Assembly: GCA_036562635.1 (NCBI GenBank)
Contig: DATCJU010000179.1
Coordinates: 1 to 21,687 of the forward strand
From: DATCJU01 sp036562635
GTDB lineage: Bacteria; Actinomycetota; Actinomycetes; Mycobacteriales; Pseudonocardiaceae
Length of the DNA: 21,687 nt
Direction of reading: 5' to 3'
Shown: positions 21,247 through 21,687 of the stretch, piece by piece
Layout of the letters: each line of letters opens with the position of its first letter
Numbering within the stretch: position 1 is the stretch's first letter
The notes under the pieces: model-generated
What the model saw: only the letters and a program-made list of their open reading frames with translations
What the model was told of the DNA's origin: nothing
The model's database searches: none
Translations under genes and position numbers: made by a program

Positions 21247-21687
21247 GTGGAGCTGCGGGCCAGGGCTGGACGTGCGGTGCTGATCGGGCGATCTCGGGTG
21301 CCCGGGGGCGCGGCACAGGAGATCGACCCGGTCAGCCTGCCCCTGCCGGCAGACCTGATGGATGCGCTCAACGAGTGGGCGCACGTGGTGCAGGCGGTGC
21401 AGCGTCCCGGGGGAACTCCGGAGACGAGCACCGGGGAGCTGGTGTCCCGACGTGGTCGGCAGCTGGCCAGCCGGCTGGCCGCCGTGACCGGCCGACCGGT
21501 CAGCTACTCCGACCCGATGCGGGGTGTGGTGGAGCTGATCGAGGTACCGGCCGCCCGCGCACCCACCCCCGGCGAACACCGACCGGAGGTGAAGGGCGTG
21601 GTCGAGCCGACCCCGTGGGGCAGCGGCCTGACCGTCACCACGATCACCGCGGTCCTCGTGGTCTGTGCCATGGTCATCCTCTCGCTC
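21247..21687 (+). CDS. DUF2537 family membrane protein, truncated by the window end
   Basis: 147 codons are visible and the frame is still open at the window edge. The protein starts VELRARAGRAVLIGRSR, followed by a soluble ~120-residue N-terminal region (PLPADLMDALNEWAHVVQAV, then RRGRQLASRLAAVTGRPVSYSDP), whose wording fits DUF2537, a family found in actinobacteria downstream of the TrmH-like gene (Rv0882, from memory). The first transmembrane helix begins near residue 126 (GLTVTTITAVLVVCAMVILS) and continues past the edge; more helices are expected. Function is unknown. GTG 21247 is chosen because of the -10 hexamer 7 nt upstream and the lack of a competing start. Confidence 0.8.
   Translation, partial: MELRARAGRAVLIGRSRVPGGAAQEIDPVSLPLPADLMDALNEWAHVVQAVQRPGGTPETSTGELVSRRGRQLASRLAAVTGRPVSYSDPMRGVVELIEVPAARAPTPGEHRPEVKGVVEPTPWGSGLTVTTITAVLVVCAMVILSL

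Noticed and set aside
20167..21579. 470-codon minus-strand frame opposite the methyltransferase
   Set aside because: Antisense shadow; all three SpoU motifs are on the plus strand.

Overview
This is a high-GC actinobacterial chromosome segment. The codons are strongly G/C-ending, GTG starts are common, and many genes lack a Shine-Dalgarno (SD) sequence but have a TANNNT-type -10 hexamer 6-8 nt before the start codon, as in leaderless actinobacterial mRNAs. Gene content (mycothiol-type DinB/MDMPI protein, CspB-type cold shock protein, DUF2771, DUF3027, DUF2530, DUF2537) points to the Mycobacteriales/Pseudonocardiales. From memory, the order cspB, DUF2771 lipoprotein, MFS, DUF3027, DUF2530, MarR, TrmH-type methylase, DUF2537 parallels Mycobacterium tuberculosis Rv0871-Rv0882. 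A Pseudonocardiaceae-like host is my best guess; the species is not identifiable by eye.

Layout. At 1-900 (-) is a cut-off membrane protein with a long Arg/Pro/Ser-rich N-terminal tail. A ~370 bp gene-free stretch follows, with a small palindrome. At 1281-2944 (+) are a NagD-like HAD phosphatase and a mycothiol-dependent-isomerase-family protein. At 2975-4482 (-) are a YccF membrane protein, a TetR regulator with a convincing self-operator, and a two-helix membrane protein. At 4692-5078 (+) is the cold shock protein. At 5182-8396 (-) are the DUF2771 lipoprotein, an MFS transporter and a plant-type glutaminyl cyclotransferase lipoprotein. At 8456-12681 (+) is a translationally coupled pair, DUF3027 and a 1086-residue sacsin/Hsp90-like ATPase. 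At 12855-14381 (+) is a family-39-type glycosyltransferase. At 14395-14736 (-) is DUF2530, divergent from an AzgA-type purine permease at 14813-16300 (+). At 16443-18374 (+) is a MarR-MFS efflux operon. At 18541-20040 (-) is a GCS2-family ligase. At 20245 to the end (+) are a TrmH/SpoU methyltransferase and a truncated DUF2537 membrane protein.

The most interesting signals are: (i) a near-consensus IdeR/DtxR iron box in a convergent intergenic region, followed within 100 bp by a strong terminator and with no evident target gene, which could mean an iron-controlled small RNA or a relic promoter; (ii) the overlapping DUF3027/sacsin-like ATPase pair, a candidate uncharacterised chaperone-type system; and (iii) a split in start architecture, with most of the conserved-block genes looking leaderless and most of the intervening genes carrying clear SD sequences. 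I saw no CRISPR array, insertion sequence, tRNA or rRNA.
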